A stretch of DNA of 64,000 bases from Type-B symbiont of Plautia stali (GCA_001485295.1 BBOA01000002.1:302705-366704); one strand, 5' to 3'. Counted from the first letter of the stretch, positions 10,745 through 21,993 are shown. Program-made: numbers and translations. The notes: generated by a model not told the origin, from the letters alone.

Positions 10745-11270
10745 TCAAACCAGCGTGAGCAGCTGATTGGCGCTTTTTTCGTTGTCGTCGACGATGCTGA
10801 TGACTTTCATATGCATGTCAAAGAGGTGCGCGGCAGCAATCATATCGATCATGCTGTTGAACGGGCTGAAGTTGCTGCTCTCCAGCATGCCCGGTATCAG
10901 GTGTAGATCGTTATCCTGCGGCAGCAGCGCGAAGCCCTCTGCCACAAGTCGAAACAGGCCGTCGTCGCCCATACGCAGATTCTGTGCCTGCGCATTGACC
11001 GGCCGACCTGCGCCAACGCTTTGGGTTCGTCGCCCGCACCGAGTGCGGTCAGCGTGCCGTCCGGCCCAATGGTCACCTTTGCCTGCAGCGGAACGGTGAG
11101 CGTCCCGCCGTCGCCTAGCAGCGGTAGGCCTCGCACCCGTAGCACCCCCCTCGCTTTCCACCTCGATATTGCCCTCGCCGCTGGCGGGCGCTCTTAAACT
11201 GGCCGTTGCGGCTATAATTGAGCTTCGCAGCGCGCGGCGCGCTGTCCATTACCGGTGTCACTGCCATCTC
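10745..11270 (-). pseudogene. flgF: FlgF (proximal rod protein), 5'-truncated and frameshifted
   Basis: Pieces matching FlgF are LNYSRNGQFK, RVRGLPLLGDGGTLTVPLQA, VTIGPDGTLTALGAGDEP, then in a second frame GDDGLFRLVAEG, and the C-terminus MKVISIVDDNEKSANQLL. The N-terminal rod motif is missing, and at least two frameshifts occur near 11000-11150. It lies upstream of flgG as in intact flagellar operons. Confidence 0.85.
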
Positions 11271-11396
11271 ATCTTTCCTTTATTGACCGGGCGTGAGGGT
11301 TTTCAGCATCAGGCCTTAATGACCTTATTTCACCGCAATAAAAACAGCAATTTCCCGTAAAATAATCGAGCCTGTTTATCCTGCAAGGATCGCGAT

Positions 11397-12020
11397 GTCA
11401 ATGCGCTACGAAACCTTATTCCCACGCTTTTCAGGCTGAGACAATACTCTCGCCGCCGCGCAAAGCGGCGGCTTACCCTTTTTTTATTAATCGCGCTATT
11501 TGTCACCGCGCTTATTTTTCCAGTTGCGGCAGCGTCGGCGACGCTGACTGAAAATATCGCGGCGCTATTTATTCAGTCGATGGATATCCCGCCGCAGGCG
11601 CGCCCGTCGCCGCAGGTCAGGCTGCTGACGCTGGCCGTGCTCTTCCTGAGCGGCGGCCTCAGTCGGCTGCCGGGCGTGCACAGCATGATTGCGCAGTGCG
11701 GCGCGCAGCGTCGATTTATTCAAGTCAGCCTGACGGTAACGGCAAGCTGGTGGCAGGCGCCGCGCGCCATCGCGCCGGGCCAGATCGTCGAGGCGCAGCA
11801 CATTCTTGTGCAGCGTGGCTCCCTTGCCCATGCGCCGACCGACCTGATTTTCAATGCGCAGCGCATTGTCGGTTGCGTCGCCCGGCGCGCGGTTCGGCCG
11901 GGCTAGACGCTGGATAACGCCGTGCTGCACCAGCGCCTTCGCATTCAGACCACCGCCAGTCAGATTATAACGGCCATCTCGACGGCGACTGGCAAAATGC
12001 GCAGTTCGAACTTCGGCTCC
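11397..12020 (+). pseudogene. flgA: FlgA (P-ring assembly chaperone), decayed
   Basis: FlgA is a periplasmic chaperone for P-ring formation. A frame from about 11520 reads SATLTENIAALFIQSMD and, further on, IQVSLTVTASWWQAPRAIAP, GQIVEAQHILVQRGSL and LIFNAQRIVGCVARRAVRPG, followed after a TAG by a C-terminal piece. The start and export signal are scrambled by stops. It is divergent from flgF/flgG, as in E. coli where flgA faces flgB-flgJ. Confidence 0.75.
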
Positions 12021-12811
12021 TAGCGCAGCGCGGGCAGAATGTTCACGTTCGGCGACGCTTTTAAGTACATGTAGCAAGCGTAGCCGCTGCAGTAGCCGCA
12101 GAAGTTGCATGGCCTCATCTGCGCGCCGTAGGTATTGGTGTAAGGGCCGGAGGTGTTGGCCGACGGCAGATCGTAAGGGTAATAGCCCACGGATTTAGCC
12201 GCCTCGGCGAACAGCTGCGCCGAGTGGGTGCGCTTCTGCGCCGGCAGCAGGAATCTGTGGAAGCGATCGGGCGCGAACGGGTTGCCGCAGCTCTCCTTGC
12301 CAATTACCCGCCCTTTGATGCTACACGGCGTGCCCGAGGTGCCGAACACCTTTTCTGCCTTGTTGAAGAACGGCCGCAGCTCGTCATAGGTGACGCCGAA
12401 ATCTTGGATCTCATCCCTTCTGGGATAAAGTTTTTGCCGTAGCGCTCTTCGTAGTAGCGGCGCTGGCGCAGCTCGGTGGGCATCGACGCGGAAGTGGACG
12501 CCGGACCAGTGCAGGCCCGCACCGCCGATGCCGGCGCCCGGCAGAAAGGCCGCCAGCTGGCGATAAGGCATCGCCGTCTGCGAGGCGTCGTGACAGATGG
12601 TCACGGTGCTTTTCAACAGATCCCAGAACAGCTTTTTGCGGATGTTGTAGGTCAGCTCGTTAATCGACTACTGATAGGATCCGTCTAGATAGGTATCGCG
12701 ATGCGGCCCGCACTCCAGCGCCACCACGTTTAGACCTGCTTCGGTCAGCTCTTTCGCCATGATCGCCCCGGCCCAGCCGAAACCGACAATCACCGTGTCC
12801 ACTTTTTTCAT
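12020..12811 (-). pseudogene. GMC-family gluconate 2-dehydrogenase FAD subunit, truncated
   Basis: The start MKKVDTVIVGFGWAGAIMAK is the Rossmann FAD-binding motif GxGxxG, followed by GLNVVALECGPHRDTYLDG. A TAG (12668-12670) interrupts after residue 47. Further on, GAGIGGAGLHWSGVHFR and RPCNFCGYCSGYACY match membrane-bound gluconate dehydrogenases. The sequence ends at about 12020 against flgA, so the C-terminal half is lost. The gene overlaps or abuts its small subunit upstream. Confidence 0.8.
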
Positions 12812-13294
12812 TTCGTTTGCCCTGGTGCGGAAGTCGGCTTGGCCGCTCTCCATCGCCTGCAGCATCGTATCCTGCTGCTCGCCGTTCAGGTCGGCGAACA
12901 CTTTGCGTGCTGGCGTTTGCCGTAGTCGTCGGCGTCCGCCAGCCCCAGAAGGTAGATCTGCTGCGGCACCAGCGGCGGCAGATAACCCAGCTCTTTCGGC
13001 AGTTCGGGATTGAATGGCCCCTGCATATACCAGTTAGCGCCGGTGGCGTACGGTGTGTTCATCTGGCGGTAGATAAATTCCGGCACGCCCGCTTACAGTG
13101 CGCCTAGTACGCGCTCGTCGTTGTAGATCAGGCGCGTGACGGCCGCCTTGATTAAAGGCGAACTCTTCGGCGGTAAACCAGCTGGGTTGGTAATCGCGTG
13201 CGGGTTGCGCAGCGGCGGTATCGGCAGCCTGCGCAATGGTTTTTAACAGAAAATCCCTGCGTGTCTGCCCCAAGTTTTTGTTCTGACATGACAT
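12812..13294 (-). pseudogene. Gluconate 2-dehydrogenase subunit 3 (gamma), frameshifted
   Basis: The start [19 protein letters not shown] contains a twin-arginine export signal (RRDFL), typical of this subunit, which helps export the FAD partner. The later frames give [40 protein letters not shown] and [19 protein letters not shown], all family-like. At least two frameshifts and stops lie between 12890 and 13150. The pair oxidises gluconate in the periplasm of Erwinia/Pantoea-type bacteria. Confidence 0.78.
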
Positions 13295-13570
13295 TGCCTC
13301 ACTACCGCCTGTAATACGGAATGAAAGTTAAACAGTTGCGTTATCATGATTTTTTTATGTTGGATTAAGGGATACAGCAGTGTTGTTACCGTTAATAATG
13401 GCCGCTAGTGTAACACCGTTATGGTTAAATATTTAGATACCTGAAACAAATCCGCAAAAATTAATTAACATCTCGCCGCCGCCGATAACTGTCACCATCG
13501 AAAACAACAGACTACAGACAGATAGCGCTAAAAAGCGTTATAAAAGAGTCCACGCAACAGCGGAGAGCCT

Positions 13571-14812
13571 ATGTTTAAGTCCTATTTTCCCCGGCCAGCG
13601 CTGTTTTTCAGCTCGGCGGCGATCTGGAGTTTTATCGCGATTTTTGCCTGGTTTGGCTTTGCCGACAACCTGCCGTCCCGCTGGCCAGCCCTGCATGCCG
13701 CGATGCAGCAGCCGCTGCCGACCACGGTCGCGCGCTTTATCGTCCCCAGCCAGCTCTGGTTTTATGACTATTACTGGATAATGGTGGCAATATTCGCCTT
13801 GGCTTGGCGCGTCATTGATAACCATCCGTGGCAGCGCTGGTCGGTGTGGGGATCGGCGCTGATTATCTTCGTCACTTGGTTCGGCGTGCAGGTCGGCGTC
13901 GGCGTTAATGCTTGGTACGGTCCCTTTTACGACCTGATCCAGCAGGCGCTGACCAAATCAGGTTCGGTACCGATTAGCCGTTTTTACGCCGAAGTGATGG
14001 CTTTTCTCGGCATCGCGCTGATTGCCGTGGTGATCGGCGTGATGAACTCGTTTTTCATCAGCCACTGGGTGTTCCGCTGGCGCACCGCGATGAACAACTA
14101 CTACATGCATAACTGGCAGCGCCTGCGTCAGGTGGAAGGCGCAGCGCAGCGAGTGCAGGAAGACACCATGCGCTTCGCCAGCACGCTGGAGGACTGGGGC
14201 GTCAGTTTTATTCAGGCGATTATGACGCTGGTGGCGTTTTTGCCGGTGCTGCTCGACCTGTCGCACCACGTTAAAGATGTACCGATCCTCGGCAATATTC
14301 CTTACGCGCTGGTGATCGCGGCGCTGCTCTGGTCGCTGTTCGGCACGGCGCTGCTGGCGCTGGTGGGGATCAAACTGCCAGGGCTGGAGTTAAGCAATCA
14401 GCGGGTTGAAGCGGCCTATCGTAAAGAGCTGGTCTACGGCGAAGACGATCCCGATCGCGCCACGCCGCCGACGGTGCAGGTGCTGTTCAGCCGCGTGCGC
14501 TTTAACTATTTCCGCCTATACTTTCACTATCTCTACTTTAATATCACCCGCATTCTTTATCTACAGGTCGATAACGTGTTCGGTCTGTTCGTGCTATTTC
14601 CCTCTATCGTGGCGGGTACGATTACGCTCGGTTTGCTCAATCAGATAACCAACGTGTTCGATCAGGTGCGCTCCTCGTTCCAGTATTTGATCACCTCTTG
14701 GTCCACGCTGGTGGAGCTGATGTCGATCTATAAACGTCTGCGCAGCTTCGAGCAGATCCTGCAGGACATTCCGCGTCAGGAGATGATGCGCGAAGCGGCG
14801 GAAAACGAATAA
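13571..14812 (+). CDS. sbmA: Peptide antibiotic transporter SbmA/BacA
   Basis: SbmA is a proton-driven inner-membrane importer of microcins, bleomycin and proline-rich antimicrobial peptides; its rhizobial homologue BacA is needed for survival inside legume cells. The 413-residue product is full length and begins [19 protein letters not shown]. The conserved blocks [53 protein letters not shown] and [17 protein letters not shown] are intact and about seven hydrophobic segments are seen. Both neighbours are dead clusters, so its survival is notable. Regulation cannot be read from the upstream 270 bp. Confidence 0.95.
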   Translation: MFKSYFPRPALFFSSAAIWSFIAIFAWFGFADNLPSRWPALHAAMQQPLPTTVARFIVPSQLWFYDYYWIMVAIFALAWRVIDNHPWQRWSVWGSALIIFVTWFGVQVGVGVNAWYGPFYDLIQQALTKSGSVPISRFYAEVMAFLGIALIAVVIGVMNSFFISHWVFRWRTAMNNYYMHNWQRLRQVEGAAQRVQEDTMRFASTLEDWGVSFIQAIMTLVAFLPVLLDLSHHVKDVPILGNIPYALVIAALLWSLFGTALLALVGIKLPGLELSNQRVEAAYRKELVYGEDDPDRATPPTVQVLFSRVRFNYFRLYFHYLYFNITRILYLQVDNVFGLFVLFPSIVAGTITLGLLNQITNVFDQVRSSFQYLITSWSTLVELMSIYKRLRSFEQILQDIPRQEMMREAAENE

Positions 14813-15049
14813 ATCTCTCTCTGAGGCTGAGGCAGGTGCAGCAGCCTTCCGTGCCTCCTGCTTGCCCATCGCCTGTCTCTGATCCCTGTTTGTTAAAATA
14901 GTCACATTTCTTTTCATGCTAGGTGGCGAGATAATTGTTTATTTCTCCAGTTTGAATACATCATTAACTTTAACAAGCTGATAAAGATAACATTATAAAA
15001 TTTATTCAGAGTACACAATAGACATTGTGGTTATCGGGTCAAACATAGT

Positions 15050-15795
15050 TTGACCTTATTACCTATCAGCCGGCTGCCTAAAGCGTGCGAAACCCTAGAA
15101 GCGCCGGATTTCGCCATTGGCTGCGGCGACAATCAGGCGGTGGTGGCAGCAAAGATGGGCGGGTGCGTGATGATGGTCAGCAAGGTCGGCGACGATCTGT
15201 TAGCGCCTGAAACCGTCGCCAACCTGCGGCGACAGGACGTGGACACGTGCTTTATCACCACGGAGCTGGGCACGTCGAGAAGCGTCACGCCGATCTTCTT
15301 TGATGAACAGTCGCAGAACTGCATCCTGATTATCAAAGGGGCTAATCAGCAGCTCAAAGCGGCCAATATCGACGCCGCAGAGGCGCTGAAAGCCTGCCAG
15401 CTGATTATTCTGCAGCTGGAGATCCCGCTGAAAACCGTCTACTACACTATCGATTTCGCCCGCCAGCACAACATCAAGGTGATCCTTAATCCGGTGCCTG
15501 CAGTCGCCGATCTCGATCGATATCGCCTACGCTTGCAAGTGCGACTTCTTTATGCCGAATGAAACCGAGCTAGAGATCCTGACCGGCATACCGGTCGCCA
15601 CTGATGAAGAGGTCAAACTCGCCGGATAGACGCTGCTCAGGCGCGGGCTGAAGAATCTAATCATCACTATGGGCACGCGCGGGTCGCTATGGATGAGCGT
15701 CGCGCGCTGCATCAGGTCGCGCCGACGGCGGTGAAAGCGGTCGACACCAGCGGCGCGGGTGACGCCTTTATCGGCTGTTTCGCCCAAGCGCTGGT
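15050..15795 (+). pseudogene. Ribokinase/PfkB-family sugar kinase, broken
   Basis: A frame from 15050 carries GCGDNQAVVAAKMGG, VSKVGDDLLAPETVANLRR and LQLEIPLKTVYYTIDFARQH of the ribokinase family. Near 15525 the frame shifts; MPNETELEILTGIPV follows, then a TAG at 15628, and the catalytic motif DTSGAGDAFIGCFAQAL at 15738-15790. The N-terminus is missing. The last codons run straight into transporter sequence. Confidence 0.88.
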
Positions 15796-16803
15796 GCAAA
15801 GCGCCTTTTGCGGCGGCTACTTCCTGATCGCCATTTCGGCTTCACTGGTGATCCGCAGCGCCAGCTACAAGCTGGCGATTCTGATGGGACTGGCGCTCTA
15901 TATCGCTGGCTGCGTCCTTTTCTATCCGGCCTCGCACATGGCGGCCTACACCATGTTTCTCGCGGCGATTTTCGCCATCGTCATCGGCCTGAGCTTTCTA
16001 GAAACCGCAGCAATACCTACAACTTGATGATTGGCCATCGCGATTATGCCACGCTGCGCCTCAATATCAGCCAGACCTTCTACCCGGTTGGCGCGCTGAT
16101 GGGCATTGTGCTAGGCAAATATCTGTTGTTTCAAGAGTGCGACAGCCTTGAGAGCCAGCTGGCTGGCATGAATGCTAGGCTCATGCTTTCCGCCTCAGCA
16201 TGCCGGAGCATACGCTGGAGCACTATAAACATCTGGTGATGATGGTGGTCGTCGTCATGCTGCTGTTTCTCTTCACTCACCATCCGCGCTGCAAGCTGGC
16301 GTCAAACGAAAAATCGCGGCTGTCGCTCGGCGCGGCGAATGATCGAACTTTATGATTTACAGCTTTATCTGCTTCTTTATCGGGCAAGTTCGTCGCCAAC
16401 TTCCTAATGACGCGCTTCCGCGCCGAGAAGGTGCTGATCGCCTATTCGGCGCTGGGCGTGCTGACCCTAGCGTGGGTGATGTTTGTCCCGAACTTCACTG
16501 CTGTCTATACGGCAGTGTTTGTCCAGCGTGCCGGACCGTGCTGGGCCACTATTTACGCCGGCACCCTAGCGACCGTGGAGAACAAATACACCGAAGTGGC
16601 AGCTGCCTTTATCGTGATGTCGATCGTCGGCGCCGTTTTATTCCGGCGATTCAGGGCTTCGCTTCCGATCACCTAGGATCGATGCAACTAGCGTTTGGCG
16701 TCTCGCTGCTCTGCTTCGCCTAGGTCGGCTACTATTTACGGGGTGAGCTGCGCCATAAAAAACAGGCGCGACAGACAGGCCGTCTGGTGGAGGAGCTGCC
16801 ATG
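15796..16803 (+). pseudogene. FucP-like sugar:H+ symporter (MFS), decayed
   Basis: Directly after the kinase motif, the frame reads SAFCGGYFLIAISASLVI and SYKLAILMGLALYIAGCVLF, ending with GLSFLETAA, a good match to the first helices of the FucP family. Later frames give YATLRLNISQTFYPVGAL and, near 16400, FLMTRFRAEKVLIAYSALG. Frameshifts occur near 16015, 16190 and 16660. The first helix is lost at the kinase junction, so a deletion fused the two genes. Confidence 0.8.
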
Positions 16804-17395
16804 AAAACCCGTTTACCGCTGTGTCGCGAACAGTTTTCCGCCACACCGAACCGACCACGCTGCTGCAAAACGCGGCATTCCACGTCGAGCTGTTTCGCTA
16901 TCCCGCCGGGATCGAAGCCGTACGCATCAGCAATCAGTGCGGCGCGATCGTTGTGCTGCCCTTTTACGGTCAGATGGTCTGGGACGCCTGTTTTGACGGA
17001 CAGAGGCTGCTTCGCGTTTCACTCCGGGCTGCTGGCGAATAGCTGTCCGGCAGAGGATGATGACCATCCGTTGTTCGGGGAAATGGCCTGCGCGCGTATA
17101 GACAGCGCCTAGTTGGTGCTATAGGCCGATCGCCTGTCGCTGGAGAGCGAAACCGAGTATATTAAAGGCTTCGGCCACCACTATCCGGTGGCGCCGGCGG
17201 TGTGGGTCGAGGCCGACCAATCGCGTCTGCATATTAAGATGAAGGTGATCAATCTGGCGGCCGCGTCGATGCCGTTGCAGCACATGTGCCATCTTAACAG
17301 TGCTTGGATCCCTGACGCAAAGTTTAAGTAGTCGATCCCGCAGCAGGCCTTTCAGCTGCGAACCTCAATCCTAGCGCACGTTTTTTTGCCGACGA
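16801..17395 (+). pseudogene. Aldose 1-epimerase-like protein (DUF4432), decayed
   Basis: Starting at ATG 16801, fragments in three frames read NAAFHVELFRYPAGIEAVRI, VVLPFYGQMVWDACFDGQ, HPLFGEMACARIDSAW, FGHHYPVAPAVWVEADQ and MPLQHMCHLN. These match the DUF4432 sugar-epimerase-like family. TAG codons at 17040, 17110 and 17328 and several frameshifts disrupt it. It belongs with the kinase and transporter as a lost sugar-use operon. Confidence 0.75.
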
Positions 17396-17905
17396 TCTGC
17401 CGCAGTACGGCGACGACATGCAGTTCGAGCTGCATGCGTGGCAGGGCTTTACGCTGATGACGCGCTTCAGCTGCGACGCGGTTGGTTTTGACATCGGCGG
17501 CGATTTCGCGCGGCTGTAGCAGACACATGTTTTCGCCGCGCTTGCGACCGTCCAGCACCAGCGTGTTGAGCACTTCGCCGCTGGCGTCGTCAATAGTGGT
17601 CAGCGCACCGTTCACGGTGTTGCTGATATAGAGCCTTTGATCTGCAGGTTGATGGCCGCGCAGAAGCTTTTTAACTCGGTGGAGACGGTCTGCTTAAACG
17701 TCAGATTTTGCGGACCGAGATTGAACACCGCGCCGCCCTGCAGAGTGGCAAGGAACAGGGCGTTGTCGCTGGGGCTAAAAGCCAGTTCATAGGCTCCTTT
17801 GCTGACCGACTAGTTAAGTTCATTTGCATGCGCCAGCATGCCGGTAGCAGAAAAGAGCGAGGCAGCGAGCAGCGTGGTGCGCAGCGCGAAAGATAAGGAT
17901 TTCAT
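17396..17905 (-). pseudogene. yncE: YncE-like periplasmic beta-propeller, truncated
   Basis: ATG 17905 starts a signal peptide, MKSLSFALRTTLLAASLFSA, then a TAG (plus-strand CTA at 17810-17812) and SVSKGAYELAFSPSDNALFL, matching YncE. A second frame (17352-17615) gives MNGALTTIDDASGEVLNTLV and LLQPREIAADVKTN. Only about 40 per cent of the propeller remains; the rest was lost at the junction with the DUF4432 gene near 17395. Confidence 0.78.
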
Positions 17906-18112
17906 GATCTCTTCATAGCAAGAATTCACCGCCGTCCAACAGTGCCGGAAAGCTCACATTAAAAAAGAGAATAGCCCTGAGGCCGACGAAGGATTATTTT
18001 TGGCAAATCATAAGGATTTATTGCCGAAAGGGAAGTCTTCTCACGCGCTTAAACGCCGCCAAGACGCCCTAAGGCGTCCTATCAGCAACAGCACCGGTGT
18101 TATTTAAGCAGT

Positions 18113-18310
18113 TCAGATGTGCACGCCGTTGGTGTTGTAGGCTTCGGTCACTTTGTAGGACGCGCCTGCTTCTTTCGCCTGCGCAGCGATTTTCGCTTCC
18201 GCACCGTCAAGGGTAGAGTCGATGGCGGTCACGCTCTGCGCGAAGTCGGTCAGCGGAAGAACGGAGAGAGCGATAACAGAGCAGCAAAAGTTTTGACAGT
18301 TTTTATGGTC
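18113..18310 (-). pseudogene. DUF1471 (YhcN/BhsA-type) small secreted protein, start codon lost
   Basis: The minus strand reads KTVKTFAALLSLS, then after a frameshift DFAQSVTAIDSTLDGAEAKI and AAQAKEAGASYKVTEAYN, the typical C-terminal motif of DUF1471 stress/biofilm proteins. The expected ATG is ATA (ATG to ATA at the first codon), and a TGA follows within 20 codons. About 65 codons in all. Confidence 0.7.
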
Positions 18311-18514
18311 AATTTCCTAGTCGATTTTGAGTTGGATAAGGCGTGTCGCCTTGTTAAAATAGATAATAAACTGGGAGACGTGCGGCGGATAGCGGAATAA
18401 TTGCCATTCTTTATCAAATTTACTGACAATCAAAGCGCACAAAGAGTGTAGTGCAACCGCAAAAGTTTAACTTACTAGAAAGGCAGCATATTCCTCTGCG
18501 CTTGCGGCGATTAG

Positions 18515-19350
18515 TCGTGATGACGTACGCGCGTGAAGATGGTGACCGCGGCAAGGAGTATCAGCATGCCGCTGGCGAGGAAGACGCCGCCGGCGCCCCG
18601 CAGATCGAACATCCAGCCGCCCGATTCGGCGTCGTCCGGAACCGCGCGCGAGATCCAAGTGGACCATCCGGTCGGCATCGAACTAAACGCCAGCACCCAC
18701 AACGCCACGCACGCTGCCGCCAGATAGGAGACGTCGGTGAAGCTCACCAGCAGTAGCGCGGTCGCGCTCATCAGCAGCGCTATGACGCGCAGCGTCATCA
18801 GATAGCCCGCCAGCGTGGTGCCGAAAAAGTTCGCCATGCCAAACGCCAGCACCACCAGCGAGAGCTGATTAAGGTTGAGCGGCGCGCTGCTCTGCAAGAA
18901 CGGATGCAGATAGGTAAGAAGGCGAAGTGGCCGGTGAACATCATGATCACCGCCAACACGCCCAAGCAGGCGGTCAGCATAGCATAAAGATATTGCGCCA
19001 GCCGATTAGGCCGCCGAGATAGCTGCCGAGCGGCGCGGCGATGATGATCAGCTCGCCAGCGCCCCCAGCAGCGCCGAGGCGACCAGCAGTAGCGTAAAGG
19101 CGAGCATCACTACGTGCGATCCAGTCGTCTTGTGACGCTGCCCACCACCAGACTGGTCAGCAGCGCCACCAGTGCGGTCACCGTGACTTGTCTGTCCGCC
19201 TTGCACTTCCGACACCTGCAACGAGGCCACGATGGGCGTCAGCAGGCTGACCGGCAGAAACTCGGCAGTGATTAACCCAAAGACCCCAAACGCCATTGAA
19301 AAGGCCCCGCCCCAAGCTGGACGCTCAGGTAAGGAAACCTCATCAGCCAC
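18515..19350 (-). pseudogene. MFS exporter (AraJ/YdhP-like), broken
   Basis: The start MADEVSLPERPAWGGAFSMA and FGVFGLITAEFLPVSLLTPI match MFS sugar/arabinose exporter-like proteins. Later frames give AFTLLLVASALLGALAS, LTACLGVLAVIMMFTGHFA and NQLSLVVLAFGMANFFGTTL, then RVIALLMSATALLLVSFTDV. The order of helices is preserved, but there are frameshifts near 19210, 19060, 18985 and 18900. Substrate unknown. Confidence 0.78.
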
Positions 19351-19433
19351 TTCTGTACCCAGACTCCATGCAGCTTCTCCATAGAAAATTTATTAAGGCT
19401 GGAGCATAGAAGCAGCGGGCAAGACGATCTGTA

Positions 19434-20110
19434 ATGACAACACCTTCATTATTGATAATTCGTCTGGAATGCAATGAGTCATATGAAGATCTGACCAGCG
19501 AGCTGCTGATGATGGGCATGCTGCGGCTACACGGCGTGACCTACCAGCGCATTCAGCTCGCCGCGGCATTCGTTCTTCGTTATGAGCATACGCTGTGCCG
19601 TCCGCAGTTTTACTTCGTCGGGCGCAGTCCGCTGCTGGTACGCAGCGCGTCAAGCGCGATTTTCACCCTAGATACTGGCGACGCGCTCCTGATCCCGCAC
19701 AGCCTGCTCTTGTCGCCCGACGCCGCCTGTAAAAATATCACCGCCTTCGTCCAGCAAGCCGATCTGCGACAGCGTCTGAGCTATCGGCGGGCGCGCCGAT
19801 AGCTCAGACGACGAGGAGAGCGTGATCCTAATCCTATTTGGCACCTGCATAAAGTTCGAGCTGGGCGGCATGTAGCGCTGATCAACACCATGCCGATCAT
19901 ACTGGTGAGCACGCTGCTGTCACAGTCTCCCGAGATCCAGCCGGTTCTGGATGCGATGGAACACGCGTTACGCCAAGTTCGCCGGTATTCTGTCGCGGCT
20001 AGCGGACGTGGTGGCGGCGCTGATCGTGCGCGGTTGTATGGAGAACGACTGCGGCTAGGGCAGCGGGCTGATGCAAGCGATGCGCGATCCGCGCCTCAGC
20101 AAGGCTGATC
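19434..20110 (+). pseudogene. AraC-family regulator with cupin-like N-terminus, broken
   Basis: The first frame encodes a beta-rich sensor domain: RIQLAAAFVLRYEHTLCRPQ, RSASSAIFTLDTGDALLIPH and ITAFVQQADLRQRL. After a stop at 19801 another frame reads ESVILILFGTCIKFELGG, and around 19960-20100 RYAKFAGILSRLADVVAALI and GLMQAMRDPRLSK, resembling the linker of AraC-type regulators. The DNA-binding domain is cut off against aer at about 20110. Confidence 0.65.
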
Positions 20111-20114
20111 GTCG

Positions 20115-20895
20115 CAATGCACCGAAAACCGGGCGAGAACTGGAGGGTAAAGCGGCTGGCGAGCGTGGCGGTCTGCTCGCGTTCGGTGTTCACCGAGCCC
20201 CACGACGATGACGCCGCTACGCTATCTGACCGAGCTGCGCGTATGCGGCCGGACGCCTCGGCGCTCTCCTGCACGCGCGCCGCGTTGTGGTGAGTGATGA
20301 GACGTTCTTCACCTGCACCACGATGTTCTGCATGGTGCGACCCACCGCGTCGGCGTGATTGCTGCCTAGCTGGACGCGGCTGGCGCCGGGTCGCTACGCT
20401 CAGCGCCTGCTGCCGCATATGTTCGATGGGACGCGAGGGGACGCGAGATCTGCGCTGAGCGCCGCTAGCGACAGCAGCGTAACGGTAGCCGGATAAGCCA
20501 GCGCAGCGGCAGAGTTTTCAGCAGTGAGCCGATGCGACACCAGCCGATTCCGACAATCAGTCCTTTATAGAAGCGGCGTCCTTGCCCGGTTTAGTGCGCA
20601 CCGACATAAAGAGCCCTGCACTTTACCGGCGCGCACCACCGGCACTGCGTTGGCGCGCACCCATTAGTGATCGCCATTTTTACGTCAGTTTTTAACCAGC
20701 GCCGACTAGAGTTCTTCTTGCTTTAGCGTAGCTCATATATCGGCGAAGGCTTCCGGCAGCATGTCGGGATGGCGTACCATGTTATACGGCTAGCCGTTGA
20801 CCTAGTCCGGCGTGAAGCCGCTGACCTCGATAAAGGCGTCGTTGACGTAGGTTATGCTGCATGACGGGCTGGTTGTTGCGCGTGGGTTGTGCGTG
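20115..20895 (-). pseudogene. aer: Aer-like aerotaxis receptor (PAS-MCP), heavily decayed
   Basis: Fragments in several minus-strand frames recall the Aer receptor: an N-terminal PAS region (NAFIEVSGFTPD-like, then MVRHPDMLPEAF), HWVRANAVPV, KGLIVGIGWCRIGSLLKTLP and a signalling-domain stretch with a Q-rich repeat near 20350. The region holds many stops, seven CTAG sites and a 10-bp tandem duplication at about 20428-20447. Chemotaxis is consistent with the loss of the flagellar genes. Confidence 0.6.
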
Positions 20896-21095
20896 GGAGT
20901 CCTTGAAACGGCTGCTGAGTGTAGGTTAATTATCAGTTATGTTTTTTTATATTTTCTGCAGCAAAAGAATTTGGCTTTAGAGGGGATAATAAATTTTTAG
21001 CACTAAAAAGTGGACTGGCGAGCACGTGACCGGCCAGCCGCCTGCGCGTAATCGGTTAGCTCTTTTTAATAGTTGCCGCTGTCACGCCTGTAGTG

Positions 21096-21993
21096 CGCGG
21101 CGGGTAAAACCCTAGTAGCGGTTGAGCAGCGCGCTGGCTTCCGTTGCATCAGTGTCAGTCAACACCATCAGGGTGGCGGTTTTCAGTCAGTGGCCGCCGC
21201 AGGCCGCCAGCGCTTGGCTGGCGCGCACCTCGTTACACTCGGTGGCCTGCATGACGATGTTGATCTAGCGCTGTACCAGTTTCTGGTTGGTAGTTTCCAC
21301 GTCGACCATCAGGTTGCTGTAGATTTTGCCGCTGCGGATCATCGCGCCGGTAGTGAGCATATTGAGCACCAGCTTCTGAGCGTTGCCCGCTTTCATGCGC
21401 GACGACTCAGTGACCACTTCCGGGCTGACCACCGGCGTCAGCGCGATGTCCGCCGCCTGCGCCATGACGCTGTCGGGATTGCAGGTGAGCGCCGCCGTGG
21501 TGGCGCCGAGCGAGCGGGTGTATTCCAGCGCGCCCAGCACGTAGTGGGTGCGGCCGCTGGCGGCGATGCCTACCAGCACATCTTTCGCGCTGAACTGGAT
21601 GTCGCGCAGGCCCTTGCGCGCCCTGTTCGCGATTGTCTTCCGCCGCGTTTTCTACCGCCTGCAGTATCGCCGGGTGGCTGCCGGCGATCACCCCTGCTAC
21701 CTAGCCGCGCGGCGTGCCGAAGGTGGGTAGGCATTCGCTGGCGGTCGAGTATGCCGAGTCGGCCGGAGGTGCCTACGCCGCTGTAGATCAATCAGGCGGT
21801 AGCCCTGCGCGAAGGCGGCGACGATGGCGTCGACCGTGTGCGCGATCTGCGGCACGATCGCTTCAACCGCCAGCGCCACTTTTTTGTCTTCGTTATTGAT
21901 GACACGCAGCACCGCGTCGGTCGAGAGTTCGTCAATGTTCTGGCTCGCCGGGTTGCGGCCTTCAGTGATGAGTTGGCTGAAGTCGATAGTCAT
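21096..21993 (-). pseudogene. murQ: N-acetylmuramic acid 6-phosphate etherase MurQ, broken
   Basis: MurQ cleaves the lactyl ether of MurNAc-6P in cell-wall recycling. The start MTIDFSQLITEGRNPASQNI is clean, with NNEDKKVALAVEAIVPQIAH. A frameshift near 21790 separates it from IYSGVGTSGRLGILD, and a further shift leads to [20 protein letters not shown] and [20 protein letters not shown], the SIS-domain motifs. A TAG at 21701-21703 stands where GQVAG is expected (CCAGG to CTAGG). Stops continue to the C-terminus. Confidence 0.92.
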
